Translations under genes and position numbers: made by a program
Shown here: positions 7,486 to 7,895 of the stretch, in pieces
Layout of the letters: each line of letters begins with the position of its first letter
Numbering within the stretch: the stretch's first letter is position 1
Notes under the pieces: generated by a model
What the model saw: only the letters and a program-made list of their open reading frames with translations
The model's database searches: none
Told to the model about the DNA's origin: nothing
Source: an uncultured Clostridia bacterium
GTDB lineage: Bacteria > Bacillota > Clostridia > UBA1381 > UMGS1253
NCBI GenBank assembly: GCA_934456295.1
Contig: CAKSHB010000057.1
Coordinates: forward strand, 1-7,895
DNA: 7,895 nt
Direction: 5' to 3'

Positions 7486-7663
7486 GCATGTCTCCCGGCT
7501 TGCATATCATCGCCTGCATCTCTGCCTTCCCGATTTATACAATCAGTGACTGTCATAATGACAACGAAACGCAAGCTCCATGCTTACGGTGGCGGTACCG
7601 CCCGTGATTTTCACACGGTTCCATCTTAGCCGGCAGATTATATAACGCTCTGCCGGAACATGC
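7486..7663 (-). promoter_or_regulatory. Cobalamin riboswitch aptamer
   Basis: The minus-strand RNA carries the ordered elements of the cobalamin riboswitch family (RF00174). The outer stem is GCAUGU (7663-7658) with ACAUGC (7491-7486). A side hairpin CCGGCAGA/UCUGCCGG is followed by CUAAGAUGGAACC, matching the conserved UUAA..GGGAA region. Next comes the GUGUGAAAAUCACGG arm. The P5 arm GCGGU/ACCGU (7601-7597 with 7590-7586) has loop ACCGCC, and GUAAGC follows. GUCACUG (7550-7544) and GGGAAGGC (7531-7524) come next. Last is the B12 box, AAGCCGGGAGACAUGC (7501-7486), close to the consensus AGCCAGGAGACCUGCC. In this family, ligand (adenosyl- or another cobalamin) usually switches the downstream gene off. 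The ligand subtype cannot be told from the sequence alone. Confidence 0.92.
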
Positions 7664-7687
7664 GGCAATTCAAATTTTCAAATTTTA

Positions 7688-7705
7688 TGTAAATAAACAT
7701 TTACA
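7688..7705. repeat. Inverted repeat at the transcription start of the riboswitch leader
   Basis: TGTAAAT (7688-7694) and ATTTACA (7699-7705) are perfect 7-bp arms around a 4-nt spacer. The expected start site of the minus-strand promoter is about 7705, so the repeat covers roughly +1 to +18. It could be a repressor operator, or a 5'-end hairpin that stabilises the RNA. Confidence 0.45.
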
Positions 7706-7711
7706 AAGATA

Positions 7712-7740
7712 AGTATACGCCCAAAATCGTGCCAAGTCAA
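7712..7740 (-). promoter_or_regulatory. Promoter of the riboswitch leader and surface protein gene
   Basis: The minus strand has TTGACT (7735-7740), a 17-nt spacer and TATACT (7712-7717), one mismatch from consensus in each hexamer. Transcription from about 7705 would give a leader of roughly 415 nt, containing the whole aptamer, the P13-like hairpin and the attenuator before the ATG at 7289. Confidence 0.85.
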
Positions 7741-7895
7741 GCTTTTTTTATCTTATAGTAAAATATATCAAAAATATCGCAAAAGGTGCCGCAAAAAATA
7801 TAATACATTTCAAAAAATATGTTGTGATACAATTGATGGGTGACAAAAAAATAAGAAAATGAACTCCAAATATGATATAATGTTTTGCGTCCAAA
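7741..7895. other. AT-rich intergenic end of window
   Basis: This stretch has no gene visible on either strand. It contains a TATAAT at 7876-7881 preceded by TG at 7873-7874 (extended -10, + strand), but no recognisable -35 at 17 nt. It could be a weak promoter for a gene beyond the right edge, divergent from the surface protein gene. Confidence 0.3.

Noticed and set aside
7411..7629. Open frame of 72 codons on the + strand
   Set aside because: It runs antisense through the cobalamin riboswitch. The RNA landmarks explain the base pattern, and the product resembles no protein family I know.
7799..7804. TATAAT on the + strand as a promoter
   Set aside because: No -35-like hexamer lies 15-19 nt upstream, and the region is AT-rich enough to give such a match by chance.
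1..7895. CRISPR arrays, tRNA or rRNA genes, insertion sequences or phage genes
   Set aside because: No regularly spaced repeats, tRNA-like cloverleaf sequences, transposase motifs or terminal inverted repeats were seen.

Overview
The window looks like a chromosomal segment of a Gram-positive anaerobe of the Clostridia type. This rests on consensus sigma-A-like promoters, Rho-independent terminators, a large surface protein with three SLH domains, a CuAO_N-type surface domain and a cobalamin riboswitch that works by transcription termination. The species cannot be named from the sequence.

Left part (1-1660). The window opens on the last codons of rpsI (ribosomal protein S9, + strand), closed by a strong terminator. 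Converging on it is a two-gene minus-strand operon driven by a near-consensus promoter (1632-1660): a YoaK/DUF1275 membrane protein, then an AlkD-type DNA alkylation repair protein. The second gene's ribosome binding site overlaps the first gene's stop codon, so the two are probably translationally coupled.

Middle part (1660-2650). A divergent + strand promoter (1696-1724) faces an ORF of 253 codons that ends in a CuAO_N-like domain. This ORF has no convincing ribosome binding site or signal peptide. Its coding character runs upstream of its first ATG without a start codon, so it may be a 5'-truncated relic. A symmetrical 11-bp hairpin separates it from the convergent giant gene.

Right part (2664-7740) is the most interesting unit. 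A minus-strand promoter makes a leader of about 415 nt. The leader holds a recognisable cobalamin riboswitch (aptamer about 7486-7663), a P13-like hairpin, a matching antiterminator segment and an intrinsic terminator. Downstream is a 1541-residue secreted SLH protein with two DUF4430 (transcobalamin C-terminal-like) domains, one near each end of its ectodomain. A B12-responsive switch on a cell-wall-anchored protein with transcobalamin-like domains suggests a surface corrinoid-capture system, analogous in role to the B12-binding surface proteins of Bacteroidetes. That function is inferred, not shown.

The last 155 bases are AT-rich, with no gene seen and at most a weak promoter pointing out of the window.
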